Below, in pieces: positions 1 through 8,787 of a stretch of 64,000 bases of DNA; positions within the stretch are counted from its first letter, which is position 1, and each line of letters begins with the position of its first letter. Source of the DNA: Streptomyces sp. BA2. Its GTDB lineage: Bacteria > Actinomycetota > Actinomycetes > Streptomycetales > Streptomycetaceae. The notes beneath the pieces are model-generated. The model saw only the letters and a list, made by a program, of their open reading frames with translations. It did no database searches and was not told the DNA's origin. The translations under genes and the position numbers were made by a program. The stretch spans positions 2,864,001-2,928,000 of the forward strand of contig NZ_WSRO01000002.1 in the NCBI RefSeq assembly GCF_009769735.1, read 5' to 3'.

Positions 1-303
1 GTTGCGCTCGATGACCGGTTCGACGGCGGCCTTCGCCTGCTGGACGACCTGCCGGACGGTCTGCTCGACGGCGCCCTGGGCGACCGCGCCGAGCAACGGC
101 GTCTGAAGTCCGGACAGCTTCTCCGACACGGCGTCGACGAGCTTGCGCAGCTCCTCGCCGGCCGAGCCGGGCGGCGGCCCGTACTGGGCACGGCGCCGGG
201 CCTTCTCCGCCGCGAGGTCCTCGGCGCACGCCTTCGCCCACGCGTCGGCGTCGGCGCTGGCCGCTTCGGGTTCGGGCACTTCGCGCTCGCTGGCATCGCT
301 CAT
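1..303 (-). CDS. DUF5304-like acidic protein (3' part missing)
   Basis: The first 101 codons are visible, read from ATG at 303; the rest lies beyond the window edge. The N-terminus is rich in Glu, Asp and Ala, followed by a helical stretch with a GEELRKLVDAVSEKLSGL segment and a run of Gln and Val residues. No signal peptide or membrane segment is visible. It resembles the DUF5304 proteins of streptomycetes as I recall them, whose function is unknown. It lies 72 nt downstream of the ArsA-like ATPase on the same strand, so the two are probably cotranscribed. A GGGAG Shine-Dalgarno sequence about 10 nt upstream supports the start. Confidence 0.7.
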   Translation of the reverse strand, partial: MSDASEREVPEPEAASADADAWAKACAEDLAAEKARRRAQYGPPPGSAGEELRKLVDAVSEKLSGLQTPLLGAVAQGAVEQTVRQVVQQAKAAVEPVIERN

Positions 304-375
304 GACGGACAGACTCCCGCGGAGGACGGTCTATGGATTCGTACTCTCGACGTTACCCGAACGGCGGTAGCCCGT

Positions 376-1506
376 TCACCGTGTCCGCGGCCACAGATCG
401 GGGTCCGGCGCGAACCGCACCCGCAGCTCGCCCTCGCGCAGCCCGGCCCCCTCGACGGTGCAGCGGCGCAGGGCGGACGGCAGGGTCACCATGCGCCGGA
501 AGGGTCCCGCGGTGACGACGAGTTCGTCCCCGCGCCGGATCAGACCGAGCTCCTCGCGTACGGCGCCGGGGAGAGGGATGTGCCAGATCAGTACGCCGTC
601 GTCGGCGAGGGCGTCGACGACGGGCCACCGCACGGCCTCCGGGGCCGCGGCGGGAGCGGGCACGCCGAGGGCGGCCAGGTCGTCGGCGCCGCGGGCATCG
701 CGGCCCAGGTGCGGGAGCGGGAGAAGGCCGTCGCCGTACGTCTCTTCCCACTCGGCCAGCGTCTTGCGCTGCTGGGCGATGAGCTCGGCGAGCCAGGTGT
801 CGGGGGTGTCGTCGGGCAGGACGCGGTTGGCGTGCACGGCGTCGGTGCGCAGGCCCTGCAGCGCGAGGCCGGTGGCGGCGGCGCGCACGGCGTCGGCGCC
901 GGCGGGTCCTGGCTCGGCGACCAGGCGGACCGTCGTTCGCGGGTCCTCGATCACGGCCTGCGCGGCGGCGAGTTCGGTGTCCCAGCGGTCCGCGGTCTCG
1001 TACAGCCAGGAGGCGGGCATCGGGACGCCCGCGATGCGGCCGAGCATGGGCCGCAGGGCGCGGGCCGCCTGCCGCTCGGGGGGCAGCAGCCTGCGGAGGT
1101 AGCGGCGCAGCTGCTCGGGGAGCGCGAGGAGCGAGAGGGCGCGGGGCGCCGGGGGCAGGTCCACCACCACGGTGTCGTACGCGGCCTGACCCGCGTCGCG
1201 CAGGGCGCGCAGCAGGGCCAGTTCGTCGCTGCCGGGCAGGGGCGTGAGCTCCTCGCCTTCGAGGCGTCCGGCGCCGAGCAGGTCCAGCGCGGAGGCGGCA
1301 CGGTTCTGCAGGGCCAGGAGGTCGTCCCGGAACTCCTCGCCGGGGGTGAGCCGCTGGACGGTGAGGCCTTGCTCTTCGCCGGTGTCGACCCGGTCGGCCG
1401 TGATCAGCAGGGCCCGGCGTCCCTCGCGGGCGGCGGACAGCGCCGTGGCCGCGGCGACAGTGGTTCGGCCGGAGCCGCCGGGGCCGGTGACGAGGAGTGT
1501 GCGCAT
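376..1506 (-). CDS. ArsA-family (anion-transporting-like) ATPase
   Basis: This 376-aa protein opens with a hydrophobic strand and a P-loop, GPGGSGRTT at residues 8-16, followed by the helix and VDLPPAP-type strand of SIMIBI-class ATPases, which places it in the ArsA/GET3-like family. The usual P-loop lysine (GK[ST]) is arginine here (R14), so nucleotide hydrolysis may be altered. There is no arsenic operon nearby; actinobacterial homologues form a conserved pair with a SRPBCC protein, as here (27 nt upstream on the same strand). The substrate is unknown and an arsenite-pump role is unlikely. M. tuberculosis Rv2184c appears to be the counterpart, from memory. Confidence 0.82.
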   Translation of the reverse strand: MRTLLVTGPGGSGRTTVAAATALSAAREGRRALLITADRVDTGEEQGLTVQRLTPGEEFRDDLLALQNRAASALDLLGAGRLEGEELTPLPGSDELALLRALRDAGQAAYDTVVVDLPPAPRALSLLALPEQLRRYLRRLLPPERQAARALRPMLGRIAGVPMPASWLYETADRWDTELAAAQAVIEDPRTTVRLVAEPGPAGADAVRAAATGLALQGLRTDAVHANRVLPDDTPDTWLAELIAQQRKTLAEWEETYGDGLLPLPHLGRDARGADDLAALGVPAPAAAPEAVRWPVVDALADDGVLIWHIPLPGAVREELGLIRRGDELVVTAGPFRRMVTLPSALRRCTVEGAGLREGELRVRFAPDPDLWPRTR

Positions 1507-1533
1507 AAGGGTGAACGTTAACCCCCCGTGGTC

Positions 1534-1977
1534 TCAGGCCTTGGGGCCCGACTCCACCCGCTTCTTCAGGCCCGCCAACGCCCGGTCGATGATGACCTTC
1601 TCCGCCTTGCGCTTGATCATCCCGAGCATGGGGATCTTGACGTCGACGGTCAGCTTGTACGTGACCTCGGTGCCGGTACCCGCGGGCCTCAGGAGGTACG
1701 AGCCGTCCAGCGACCGCAGCATCTGCGACTTGACGAGGGTCCAGCTGACCTCGTTCTCGCCGGTCCACGTGTACCCGAGGGTCTGGTCGTCCTTGATCGC
1801 GCCCGCGTCCATGACGAGGCGGACCTGCTTGGCGCGGCCCTGGTCGTCGGTGTCGAGGACCTCCGCCTCCTTCACCTCACCCGTCCAGTCCGGGTAGCGC
1901 GCGAAGTCGGCGATCACTCCCATCACCTCGGCCGGTGCCGCCTCGATCGTGATGCTCGAGCTGGTGTGTTCCGCCAT
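1534..1977 (-). CDS. SRPBCC (START-like) family protein
   Basis: This 147-aa protein has the helix-grip pattern of the polyketide cyclase/dehydrase SRPBCC family: an N-terminal ITIEAAPAEVMGVIADF motif, a central WTGEVKEAEVL segment and a long C-terminal helix ending near KKRVE. Such proteins bind hydrophobic ligands in a cavity; the ligand here is unknown. ATG at 1977 has a strong GGAGGAG sequence upstream. It heads a likely operon with the ArsA-like ATPase (27-nt gap) and the DUF5304-like gene. The pairing of a lipid-binding-like protein with an ATPase beside an acyl-CoA ligase and mannosyltransferases suggests a lipid-related task, which is inference. Confidence 0.85.
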   Translation of the reverse strand: MAEHTSSSITIEAAPAEVMGVIADFARYPDWTGEVKEAEVLDTDDQGRAKQVRLVMDAGAIKDDQTLGYTWTGENEVSWTLVKSQMLRSLDGSYLLRPAGTGTEVTYKLTVDVKIPMLGMIKRKAEKVIIDRALAGLKKRVESGPKA

Positions 1978-2067
1978 CGCTGTGGCTCCTCCAGATGCGG
2001 TCAGGTACGGGGGGTGGTGTCTACGTGTGTGACGCGTGAAGGCTACCGCGCACGAAGTGGGCCCCCG

Positions 2068-2838
2068 TCACCACTCCAGGGCCCACGGCCTGCCCGAGCT
2101 CGCGAAGTGCCCCACGTTCACACACTCCGTCGCCCCGATCCGCATCCGCCGCGTCAGGGGCTGGTGGACGTGGCCGAAAAGTGCGTATCGCGGGCGGGTC
2201 TTGTGAATGGCCGCGAGCAAGGCACGGCTGCCGCGTTCGAAGCGGCGCGCGACGGTGTCGTACACGAGCTCGGGCACGTCCGGCGGGATGTGCGTGCAGA
2301 GCACGTCGACCTCGCCGACGGCCTCGATCTTGGCCGCGTACTCCTCGTCGCTGATCTCGTAGGGCGTCCGCATGGGCGTGCGGAGGCCGCCGCCGACGAA
2401 CCCGAAGACCCGGCCGCCGATCTCGGCCCGCGCGCCGTCGAGGACGGTGGTGCCGGGGCCCGCGTACTCGGCCCAGAGGGTCGGCATGTCGACATTGCCG
2501 TACGTGGCGTACGTCGGCGTGGGGAAGGCGGCGAACATCTCGGCGTACTGCTTGCGTACCGCGCTCTCGATGGCGGGCCCGCGGTCTATGCCTGCCCACA
2601 GCCGCGCGCCCAGCTCCCTGGCCTCGTCGAAGCGGCGGGCGGTGCGCAGCTCGACGAGGCGGTCGGCGTTCTCCTCGCCGAAGAGGTCGGGGAAGATGCC
2701 GCGCGAGTGGTCGGCGTAGTCGAGGAAGAGGACCAGGTCACCGAGACAGACGAGCGCGTCGGCTCCCTCGCCCGCGCGGGCGAGATCCTTTGTGTTGCCG
2801 TGCACGTCACTGACCACATTGACCCGGAAACCTGGCAT
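2068..2838 (-). CDS. Calcineurin-like metallophosphoesterase
   Basis: This 256-aa protein carries the metallophosphoesterase motifs in order: DVHGN (D11, H13), GDLV (D34), YGNVD where GNHD is usual, THIPPD and a GHVHQP box near the C-terminus. It should hydrolyse phosphoester bonds with two metal ions. The GNHD histidine is valine, so the catalytic acid step may differ, as in some other members. ATG at 2838 is preferred over GTG at 2847 because AGGGTG lies about 8 nt upstream. It is transcribed away from the acyl-CoA ligase gene and has no signal peptide. The substrate cannot be read from the sequence. Confidence 0.85.
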   Translation of the reverse strand: MPGFRVNVVSDVHGNTKDLARAGEGADALVCLGDLVLFLDYADHSRGIFPDLFGEENADRLVELRTARRFDEARELGARLWAGIDRGPAIESAVRKQYAEMFAAFPTPTYATYGNVDMPTLWAEYAGPGTTVLDGARAEIGGRVFGFVGGGLRTPMRTPYEISDEEYAAKIEAVGEVDVLCTHIPPDVPELVYDTVARRFERGSRALLAAIHKTRPRYALFGHVHQPLTRRMRIGATECVNVGHFASSGRPWALEW

Positions 2839-3147
2839 GCCGATCACCCTAGAACGAGCGGGCAAACGTGGGTAGAGGCACTGAGAAGGGGGCGGACCTG
2901 CGGTTACTTCCGAGTCGGGAATGGCGTGGCGTACTGTGCGGTTCAGACCACAACGACGTGTGACGCACCGAACATCTGGCCCGGACCCCCTACCGAACAA
3001 GCCATACCCATGGGTAACGTCCGGGCAGTCCAGTAGTGCTCCAGCCCTCTTTCCCCCCAGTTTCCACGGAGCACCTGCCCGATCTTGGACCGCACCGTCG
3101 CATCGCACAACGTCGTGGCGCCGGCGCCCTATGTAGGAGCAGCAGTC
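2839..3147. other. Divergent intergenic region, phosphoesterase / acyl-CoA ligase
   Basis: This 309-nt gap must hold the promoters of both divergent genes. I see no convincing -10/-35 pair and no strong inverted repeat. The only clear signal is the ligase Shine-Dalgarno sequence AGGAG at 3135-3139. Confidence 0.5.
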
Positions 3148-4944
3148 TTGCGCGAGTTCAGCCTTCCGGCCCTGTACGAGGTCCCTGCGGACGGCAATCT
3201 GACCGACATCGTCCGCAGAAATGCCGCGCAGCACCCGGATGTCGCCGTCATCGGCCGCAAGGTGAACGGCACCTGGCAGGACGTCAACGCCAAGACCTTC
3301 CTCGCCGAGGTGCGCGCCGCGGCCAAGGGGCTCATCGCCTCCGGGGTGCGCCCCGGCGACCGCGTAGCCCTGATGTCCCGCACCCGCTACGAGTGGACGC
3401 TCCTCGACTTCGCGATCTGGAGCGCGGGCGCGGTCACCGTGCCGGTGTACGAGACGAGTTCGGCCGAGCAGATCCAGTGGATCCTGGGCGACTCCGGCGC
3501 CGTGGGCATCATCGTCGAGCTGGACACGCACAGCGCGGCCGTCGAATCGGTGCGCGACCGGCTCCCCGACCTGGTCAACGTCTGGCAGATCGACCGCGGC
3601 GGCGTCGACGAGCTGAACCGCGCGGGCGCCGACGTCCCGGAGGAGACCGTCGACGAGCGCGGCGCGGTCGCGGGCGCCGACGACCCGGCCACCATCGTCT
3701 ACACCTCGGGCACCACCGGCCGCCCCAAGGGCTGTGTGCTCACCCACCGCAGCTTCTTCGCGGAGTGCGGCAACGTGGTGGAGCGCCTGAAACCGCTCTT
3801 CCGCACCGGCGAGTGCTCCGTCCTCCTCTTCCTCCCCGTCGCGCACGTCTTCGGGCGCCTGGTCGAGGTCGCCGCGCTGATGGCGCCGATCAAGCTGGGC
3901 CACGCGCCCGACGTCAAGAACCTCACGGACGAGCTGGCGTCGTTCCGGCCGACGATGATCCTGGGCGTCCCGCGCGTCTTCGAGAAGGTCTACAACTCGG
4001 CGCGCGCCAAGGCGCAGGCCGACGGCAAGGGCAAGATCTTCGACAAGGCTGCGGACACGGCGATCGCGTACAGCCGCGCGCTCGACACCCCGAGCGGTCC
4101 TTCGCTCGGCCTCAAGATCAAGTACAAGACGTTCGACAAGCTGGTCTACAGCAAGCTGCGGGCCGTCCTCGGCGGGCGCGGCGAGTACGCGATCTCGGGC
4201 GGCGCACCGCTCGGCGAGCGCCTTGGCCACTTCTTCCGCGGCATCGGCTTCACCGTCCTTGAGGGGTACGGCCTGACGGAGTCGTGCGCGGCCACCGCCT
4301 TCAACCCCTGGGACCGCCAGAAGATCGGCACGGTCGGCCAGCCGCTGCCCGGCTCGGTCGTCCGGATCGCCGACGACGGCGAGGTGCTCCTGCACGGCGA
4401 GCACCTGTTCACGGAGTACTGGAACAACGAGGGCGCGACCGAAGAGGCGCTGGCCGACGGCTGGTTCCACACGGGCGACATCGGCACCCTCGACGAGGAC
4501 GGCTACCTCCGGATCACCGGCCGCAAGAAGGAGATCATCGTGACGGCGGGCGGCAAGAACGTCGCTCCCGCGGTGATCGAGGACCGCATCCGCGCGCACG
4601 CGCTTGTCGCGGAGTGCATGGTCGTGGGCGACGGGCGGCCCTTCGTGGGCGCGCTGGTCACGGTGGACGACGAGTTTCTCGGCCGGTGGGCCTCGGACCA
4701 CGGGAAGCCCGCCGGTTCCACGGCGGCGTCGCTCCGGGACGACCCGGATCTTCTTGCCGCGATCCAGACCGCGGTGGACGACGGCAACGCGGCTGTCTCC
4801 AAGGCGGAGTCGGTGCGTAAGTTCCGTGTCCTCTCGTCTCAGTTCACGGAGGAGTCGGGTCACCTGACGCCTTCGCTGAAGCTGAAGCGGAATGTTGTGG
4901 CCAAGGACTACGCGGACGAGATCGAGGCGATTTACCGCGGGTAG
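3148..4944 (+). CDS. fadD: Long-chain fatty acid-CoA ligase (AMP-dependent)
   Basis: This 598-aa acyl-adenylate-forming enzyme activates fatty acids to acyl-CoA with ATP. The AMP-binding loop YTSGTTGRPKG lies near residue 184, the adenylate motif GYGLTESCA near 373-381 and the hinge motif with DGWFHTGD and ITGRKKE near 440-460. Length and motif order fit the FadD15/FAA1 type. The start is TTG at 3148: AGGAG sits 8 nt upstream, whereas an earlier in-frame ATG at 3085 has no ribosome binding site. A perfect 58-bp palindrome follows the stop. The neighbouring mannosyltransferase gene mirrors the fadD15-pimB pair of mycobacteria (recalled). Confidence 0.93.
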   Translation: MREFSLPALYEVPADGNLTDIVRRNAAQHPDVAVIGRKVNGTWQDVNAKTFLAEVRAAAKGLIASGVRPGDRVALMSRTRYEWTLLDFAIWSAGAVTVPVYETSSAEQIQWILGDSGAVGIIVELDTHSAAVESVRDRLPDLVNVWQIDRGGVDELNRAGADVPEETVDERGAVAGADDPATIVYTSGTTGRPKGCVLTHRSFFAECGNVVERLKPLFRTGECSVLLFLPVAHVFGRLVEVAALMAPIKLGHAPDVKNLTDELASFRPTMILGVPRVFEKVYNSARAKAQADGKGKIFDKAADTAIAYSRALDTPSGPSLGLKIKYKTFDKLVYSKLRAVLGGRGEYAISGGAPLGERLGHFFRGIGFTVLEGYGLTESCAATAFNPWDRQKIGTVGQPLPGSVVRIADDGEVLLHGEHLFTEYWNNEGATEEALADGWFHTGDIGTLDEDGYLRITGRKKEIIVTAGGKNVAPAVIEDRIRAHALVAECMVVGDGRPFVGALVTVDDEFLGRWASDHGKPAGSTAASLRDDPDLLAAIQTAVDDGNAAVSKAESVRKFRVLSSQFTEESGHLTPSLKLKRNVVAKDYADEIEAIYRG

Positions 4945-4955
4945 CGTTGGTTGCT

Positions 4956-5013
4956 CGCGCAGTTCCCCGCGCCCCTGACGGGGCGCCCCGTCAGGGGCGC
5001 GGGGAACTGCGCG
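4956..5013. terminator. 58-bp perfect palindrome, bidirectional terminator
   Basis: The sequence is a perfect inverted repeat with 29-nt arms and no spacer, beginning CGCGCAGTTCCCCGCGCCCC. It separates the convergent fadD and pimB genes, 11 nt after the fadD stop. Nineteen bases recur at 31932-31950. Confidence 0.85.
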
Positions 5014-5070
5014 CTCAGCCCATGACGGCAGTCAGTCGCGCAACAAGCCACGGCGGCTACCCGTAAGGCG

Positions 5071-6213
5071 CTACAGCAACTCCCGCAGCCTCTCCGCCAG
5101 GAGATCCCAGCGCCACCGCTCCTCCACCCACTCCCGGCCCCGCTCCCCCATCCGCGCCCGCAGCTCCGCGTCACCCAGCAGGGTGACGATCCGGTCGGCG
5201 GCGGCTTCCGGGGAGCCGCCCCGGACGACCCAGCCGGTCTCACCGTCAAGCACCGCGTCCGGCGCCCCGCCGGAGTCACCGGCCACCACCGGGAGCCCCG
5301 TGGCCGAAGCCTCCAGGTAGACGATGCCGAGGCCCTCCACGTCCAATCCGCCCCGCCGGGTCCTGCACGGCATGGCAAAGACGTCACCCGCGCCGTAATG
5401 CGCGGGAAGTTCCTCCCACGGCACCGCCCCCGTGAACCGCACGGAGTCCGAGACTCGGGTCTCGGCGGCCAGCTTCCGCAGCTCCTTCTCGTAGGGCCCG
5501 CCGCCCACCACGAGAAGCACGGCCTCCGGCTCCGCCGCCAAAATCCGGGGCATTGCAAGAATCAGCGTGTCCTGCCCCTTGCGCGGCACGAGACGCGAGA
5601 CGCACACCACGACAGGGCGGTCCGTCAGGCCGAGGCGGGCCCGCACGGCGTCCCCGCCCGAGCCGGGGTGGAACGTCTTCTCGTCGACGCCCGGCGGCAG
5701 TTGGACCATCCGCCCGGCCGCCGCGGGCGACAGCGCCGCGGCGATGCGGGAGCGCGTGTACTCGCCCAGATAGGTGATCGTGTCCGTCGAGTCGCCGATG
5801 CGGCGGAGCAGTTGGCGTGAAGCGGGCAGCTGCGCCCACCCCGCCTCGTGCCCGTGCGTCGTGGCGACGAGACGCCGCGCGCCCGCCTTGCGCAGCGCCG
5901 GTGACATGAGCCCCAGCGGCGCCGCGGCCCCGAACCACACCGACTCGCAGCCGTGTTCCCGCAGGAGCGAGACCGCGCGCCGCGTGACGCGCGGGGTCGG
6001 GAGCAGCATCGTCGTGGGGTCGCGTACGACCTTGAAGGGTTGCTCCGCGTCGAAGGCGGCCGTGGCCTCGGCGCCCTCGCGTCCCCGCTTCCACGTGGAG
6101 GCGTAGACGACGAGCTGTTCGGGGTCCAGGCGCAGCGCCATGTTGTGCAGGAACGCCTGGATGCCACCGGGCCTGGGCGGGAAGTCGTTCGTGACGATCA
6201 GGGTCTTGTGCAT
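5071..6213 (-). CDS. pimB: GT4 glycosyltransferase, PimB-like mannosyltransferase
   Basis: This 380-aa GT-B enzyme has the N-terminal donor/acceptor loop NDFPPRPGGIQ (residues 9-19) and a C-terminal GT4 nucleotide-binding region with the E-x7-E pattern around EGLGIVYLEASATG (about residue 290). The N-terminus closely resembles PimB', which adds the second mannose from GDP-mannose to phosphatidylinositol monomannoside at the inner membrane face. No signal peptide is present, as expected for a peripheral enzyme. ATG at 6213 directly precedes the KTLIVTNDF strand. It faces fadD and is divergent from a GT87 mannosyltransferase. Another GT4 specificity is possible, since the acceptor cannot be read directly. 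Confidence 0.8.
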   Translation of the reverse strand: MHKTLIVTNDFPPRPGGIQAFLHNMALRLDPEQLVVYASTWKRGREGAEATAAFDAEQPFKVVRDPTTMLLPTPRVTRRAVSLLREHGCESVWFGAAAPLGLMSPALRKAGARRLVATTHGHEAGWAQLPASRQLLRRIGDSTDTITYLGEYTRSRIAAALSPAAAGRMVQLPPGVDEKTFHPGSGGDAVRARLGLTDRPVVVCVSRLVPRKGQDTLILAMPRILAAEPEAVLLVVGGGPYEKELRKLAAETRVSDSVRFTGAVPWEELPAHYGAGDVFAMPCRTRRGGLDVEGLGIVYLEASATGLPVVAGDSGGAPDAVLDGETGWVVRGGSPEAAADRIVTLLGDAELRARMGERGREWVEERWRWDLLAERLRELL

Positions 6214-6327
6214 CGTCGCCGACAGTACCGAAAGCCCGGCAGGGCGTGGGACGGCCTCGCCTCCCGGACGGCCCCGCCTCTTGGCCCCCGCACGACCGCG
6301 CCCGGCATCATGGCTCCCCGAACCACA

Positions 6328-7596
6328 ATGAAGTATCCGAAAAGGGGCGTGGTGCGCGTGGCGCGGATCCTGACCGTGTGGGTCCTGACCAGGACCGTGC
6401 TGCTGCTCTGCGTCTTCAAGGTGCTCACCGCCCCCGGCCCCGACGTGACCAGTGACGTCGCCGTCATCTACCAGGGCTGGTACGAGGTCCTGCGCACCGG
6501 CACCTTCCCCCTCGACGACGTCACCTGGCAGTACCCGCCCGCCGCCGCCCTCGCGGTCCTCTCCCCCGCCCTGCTGCCCTTCGTGGACTACACGTCGGCG
6601 TTCTTCGTGCTCGCCCTACTCTCCGACGCGCTCGTCTGCGGACTGCTCCTGTATGCGGGCCGCCGGCCCGGCAAGTCCCTCCGGGGGGCCTGGGTGTGGG
6701 TCGTGGGCGTGGCGCTGCTCGGGCCGACCGTGTACGCCCGTTACGACGTGATGGTGACGGCCGTCGCGGTCGCCGCGCTGCTCGCCGGGGCGCGCCATCC
6801 CCGCACGATGGGGGCGCTCGCGGGGTGCGGCGCGCTGCTCAAGGTGTGGCCCGCCCTGCTGCTCATCGGCATGCCACGCGCGCGTGCCACCCGGAGTTCC
6901 TGGGGCGCGGCGGTCGCCACCGCCGCCGGTCTGACCCTCGCCTTCCTGGTGACGATGCCCGGAGCGCTCGCCTTCCTGACCTTCCAGCGCGACCGCGGCA
7001 CCGAGGTCGAGTCCCTTGGCGCGCTCGTCTTCCATGTCGCACGCCACCTCGGCTGGCAGGGCGAGGTGCAGCTCAACTACGGCTCGGTGGAGTTCCTCGG
7101 CCCGTACGTCCCGCTGGTCAGCACCCTGGCGCAGGGGCTCTCCGTGGCGGCCTTCTGCTGGCTCCTGGTGTGGCGGCTTCGCGCGCGCGTCTGGTCCGCC
7201 AGCACGGTGGCGGACGCGGCCTTCGTCGCCGTACTGCTGTTCACGACGACGAGCCGGGTGATCAGCCCGCAGTACCTCCTGTGGCTGGTCGGGGTCGCCG
7301 CCGTGTGCCTGGCGTTCCGCGCGAGCCGCATGGCGCTGCCCGCGCGCCTGGTGCTCGCGGCCACGTTCGTCACGTTCCTGGAGTTCCCCATCTGGTTCTC
7401 GCACGTGGTGGCGAGCGACCCGCTGGGCATCGCCCTGCTCTTCGTACGCAATGGTCTGCTCGTCGCGGCGGCACTGCTCGCCTGCCGGAACCTGTGGCGG
7501 CAGACGGTGTCCGAACCACGGGCACGTGAACGCGCGTCGGCGCCCGCAGAGGTCAGCCGAGCTCCGCGCGAAGATACGTACGCCACCGCGCCGTGA
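6328..7596 (+). CDS. GT87 polytopic mannosyltransferase (DUF2029)
   Basis: This protein of about 422 aa has roughly ten hydrophobic segments and the GT-C features of family GT87: an acidic residue in the first external loop (PDVTSDVAVIYQGW), a QYPPAAA motif and a late SRVISPQYLLW segment. Such enzymes use polyprenyl-phosphate mannose outside the membrane; the mycobacterial relative Rv2181 is an alpha-1,2-mannosyltransferase of lipomannan. The start is uncertain: ATG 6310, ATG 6328 and GTG 6358 (AGGGG 10 nt upstream) are all in frame just before the first membrane helix. The last 44 nt overlap the convergent peptidase gene. Confidence 0.82.
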   Translation: MKYPKRGVVRVARILTVWVLTRTVLLLCVFKVLTAPGPDVTSDVAVIYQGWYEVLRTGTFPLDDVTWQYPPAAALAVLSPALLPFVDYTSAFFVLALLSDALVCGLLLYAGRRPGKSLRGAWVWVVGVALLGPTVYARYDVMVTAVAVAALLAGARHPRTMGALAGCGALLKVWPALLLIGMPRARATRSSWGAAVATAAGLTLAFLVTMPGALAFLTFQRDRGTEVESLGALVFHVARHLGWQGEVQLNYGSVEFLGPYVPLVSTLAQGLSVAAFCWLLVWRLRARVWSASTVADAAFVAVLLFTTTSRVISPQYLLWLVGVAAVCLAFRASRMALPARLVLAATFVTFLEFPIWFSHVVASDPLGIALLFVRNGLLVAAALLACRNLWRQTVSEPRARERASAPAEVSRAPREDTYATAP

Positions 7597-8749
7597 ACTC
7601 CTGCGGAGTGATGTCCAGGACGTCCCGCAGCGCGTCCTCCACCGCGCCCGGCCTCTTCTTGTGCTCGCCGACCGCTTCGTAGAAGCGCGTCAGGCGCTCC
7701 TCGCCCCACTGGTCCGCGATCATCCGGCAGGCCAGCCACGACCCTTCGTACGCCTGGGCCAGCTTCCCCGCGTCGCCGCTGAAGCCGAAGGCTTCGTCCT
7801 CGGGGAGCGCGCCGGGCAGTTGCTCCCGCTGGACCGCGCGGCGCAGTTCGGGGGCGGCCTGGGCGGCGGTGCGGCCCGTGCCGCGGTAGCCCACCCAGTC
7901 GGCGAAGCCTTCGGAGAGCCACAGGGGGGTCGCAGGTGAGGTGTGCGCGCGGGTCGCGACATGGGTCGTCTCGTGGGTGAGCACGACCTGCTTGCCGAAG
8001 TCGCCGAGCACGCCGTACGCCTCGGGGTTGACGATGATCCGGTCCGCGGGCGCCGCCCCGGAGCCACCCGTCTCCCCCGTGGTCACCGCCGCGATCCCCT
8101 GGTACCCGGAAGCGGGTGCCCCGAGAAGACCGGCCATGCCGTCCAGGGACTTGGGCACCATGACGACGACCCGCTGCGGCCACTTCTCCCGCCAGGCGTC
8201 CCGTACGAGGGGGACCGCCCGGTCGGCGAGGTGCGCGTACTCGCGCAGCGTCGTCTCGTTCCGCTCGCCGCGCCCGACGCCGAGCACGAGGCTGTGAGCG
8301 CCCCGTACGGACGTGACGGGCCCCTGGTCCCAGAGTTGCTGCGTGGCCTTCTTCGCGGGCCGTTCAGCGGCGACGTACCACTGTCCGTCGCGCTCCTGAA
8401 GCGTGAGCGCGCGCGACGTGGTGAGCGGCTCGCTGTCGTAGCCCTTGATCCGGTAGCGGAGGTCGGCGGTCGCCGTGGCCCGCGTGCCGGTCCGCTCGAA
8501 GGTGGTCAGGCGGTACTGCCAGGACTGGAGCGGGACCTCGCGGAGGTTGTCGTAGGCCTCGGCGGCCCCGGCATCGCGGCCCGTCGCGCGGTACGCCTTC
8601 GCGTCCCGGTCGAGCAGCGCCTCCGCGCGCCGGTCGAGCAGTCTGCGCACGTCGCCGGGCGCGGCGTCGGGCGCCGATGGACCACCGCACCCGACGAGCA
8701 GGGCGAAACAGATTACAAGGACCCACGACCCACGCCCGCGACCAGCCAC
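7553..8749 (-). CDS. Lipoprotein with gluzincin-type metallopeptidase domain
   Basis: This 398-aa protein starts with a lipoprotein signal peptide; the lipobox LVGC ends at C21. A linker/NTF2-like region (about 30-120) precedes a peptidase domain with HETTH at residues 259-263 and LWLSEGFADWVGY about 20 residues later, which supplies the third zinc-binding glutamate typical of the peptidase MA clan. It is probably an extracellular, membrane-anchored zinc protease. The start is GTG at 8749 with only a weak ribosome binding site. Its 3' end overlaps the end of the GT87 gene by 44 nt. The substrate is unknown. Confidence 0.82.
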   Translation of the reverse strand: MAGRGRGSWVLVICFALLVGCGGPSAPDAAPGDVRRLLDRRAEALLDRDAKAYRATGRDAGAAEAYDNLREVPLQSWQYRLTTFERTGTRATATADLRYRIKGYDSEPLTTSRALTLQERDGQWYVAAERPAKKATQQLWDQGPVTSVRGAHSLVLGVGRGERNETTLREYAHLADRAVPLVRDAWREKWPQRVVVMVPKSLDGMAGLLGAPASGYQGIAAVTTGETGGSGAAPADRIIVNPEAYGVLGDFGKQVVLTHETTHVATRAHTSPATPLWLSEGFADWVGYRGTGRTAAQAAPELRRAVQREQLPGALPEDEAFGFSGDAGKLAQAYEGSWLACRMIADQWGEERLTRFYEAVGEHKKRPGAVEDALRDVLDITPQEFTARWRTYLRAELG

Positions 8750-8787
8750 GTTTCAGATCGTACGGGCAGCGGGCCGCGGGCCGCCGG

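Noticed and set aside
2068..4863. 931-aa minus-strand reading frame
   Set aside because: Only its last 256 codons (metallophosphoesterase) look like protein; the rest is the antisense shadow of fadD, with Arg/Asp/Val/Leu-rich low-complexity sequence.
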